Assembly: GCA_018699755.1 (NCBI GenBank)
Contig: JABIRQ010000181.1
Coordinates: 1-5,786 of the forward strand
Source: Rhodospirillaceae bacterium
GTDB lineage: Bacteria > Pseudomonadota > Alphaproteobacteria > CADEGL01
DNA length: 5,786 nucleotides
Direction: 5' to 3'
Below, piece after piece: positions 5,522 to 5,786 of this stretch. How positions within the stretch are numbered: position 1 is the stretch's first letter; every line of letters begins with the position of its first letter. Under the pieces are notes generated by a model that saw only the letters and a list, made by a program, of their open reading frames with translations, did no database searches and had not been told where the DNA came from. Made by a program: the position numbers and the translations under genes.

Positions 5522-5786
5522 GGTCGGCTCCCGGCCAGCAGGGCGGCCAGCACGGCGTCCAGGCGTTGGCGCCCCGCCGGGGTGGCGGCCAGGACGCCGT
5601 CCTCGAAGGTGACGAAGCCGCCGTTCCGGAGGCGGGCCAGCGCGTCCGGATCGAGCGCGGCATCGAAACCCAGGCCCGAGGCCGCGCGCAGACGCGCTTC
5701 CGGCACCCCCTCGGCCAGGCGCAGGCCCAGCATCAGGCATTCCTCGGCCCGCTCGGTTGCGGACAGTGCCTCGCGCTCCTCTTCGC
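5518..5786 (-). CDS. hemW: HemW-like radical SAM protein, C-terminal 89 codons (starts beyond right edge)
   Basis: Only the C-terminal part is in the window; the start and the radical-SAM CxxxCxxC centre lie to the right. The visible chain begins with EEEREALSATERAEECLMLG, then LRLAEGVPEARL, DPDALARLRNGGFV, and ends with ATPAGRQRLDAVLAALL. This is the characteristic HemN/HemW C-terminal helical domain, including the LMLGLRL-x-EG block. HemW (formerly called an oxygen-independent coproporphyrinogen oxidase-like protein) is regarded as a haem chaperone in bacteria. Position next to the LppC-type lipoprotein and rsmI fits the order I recall for alphaproteobacteria. The TAG stop (5518-5520) overlaps the TAG of the convergent lipoprotein gene (5519-5521). 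A short internal ATG at 5731-5733 is not the start, because the family match continues upstream of it to the window edge. Confidence 0.85.
   Translation of the reverse strand, partial: EEEREALSATERAEECLMLGLRLAEGVPEARLRAASGLGFDAALDPDALARLRNGGFVTFEDGVLAATPAGRQRLDAVLAALLAGSRP

Noticed and set aside
4127..5740. 537-codon open frame antisense to the lipoprotein gene
   Set aside because: It covers the well-supported lipoprotein gene and part of hemW, and its translation is Arg/Gly/Ala-rich without any domain pattern. It is a GC-driven shadow.
1..5786. A novel defence, mobile or RNA-guided system
   Set aside because: All seven genes belong to recognisable metabolic, transport or housekeeping families. 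No CRISPR-type repeat array, transposase, toxin-antitoxin pair, reverse transcriptase or structured RNA was seen.

Overview
The window is GC-rich DNA with alphaproteobacterial character, probably from a Rhodospirillales-like organism. This is inferred from composition and from the gene block on the right, hemW / LpoA-LppC-type lipoprotein / rsmI / yraN, an order I recall from that class. No mobile element, CRISPR array, tRNA or rRNA gene was seen. Seven protein genes fill almost all the sequence. Two are cut or open at the window edges: the flavoprotein at the left and hemW at the right.

Left part (1-1762): a flavoprotein of the succinate dehydrogenase / 3-ketosteroid-dehydrogenase type on the minus strand runs off the left edge. 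It is divergent from a complete classical short-chain dehydrogenase/reductase (SDR) on the plus strand. The 118-bp divergent region is dense in symmetry. It holds a 9-bp-arm inverted repeat over the flavoprotein ribosome binding site, a 12-bp perfect palindrome with a LacI-type core, and a 13-bp near-palindrome. The pair looks like a small co-regulated oxidoreductase unit of unknown substrate. A 15-bp tandem duplication follows the SDR stop codon.

Middle part (1763-2869): a ten-helix DMT/EamA-family exporter on the minus strand is convergent with the SDR gene. It is followed by a 156-bp stretch without a gene.

Right part (2870-5786): rsmI (16S rRNA 2'-O-methyltransferase) and yraN (putative nuclease-fold protein) form a two-gene minus-strand unit coupled by a GTGA overlap. 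Divergent from them, with about 25 bp between assigned starts, is a lipoprotein with a periplasmic-binding-protein fold, annotated in this family as a penicillin-binding protein activator. Its stop codon overlaps, within one CTAG, the stop of hemW, which enters from the right on the minus strand.

The right half is conserved housekeeping DNA. The left half is more accessory in character. I did not find a convincing previously undescribed system. The most notable non-coding signals are the stacked palindromes at 823-901 and the very compact gene junctions at 3226-3229, 4138-4162 and 5518-5521.
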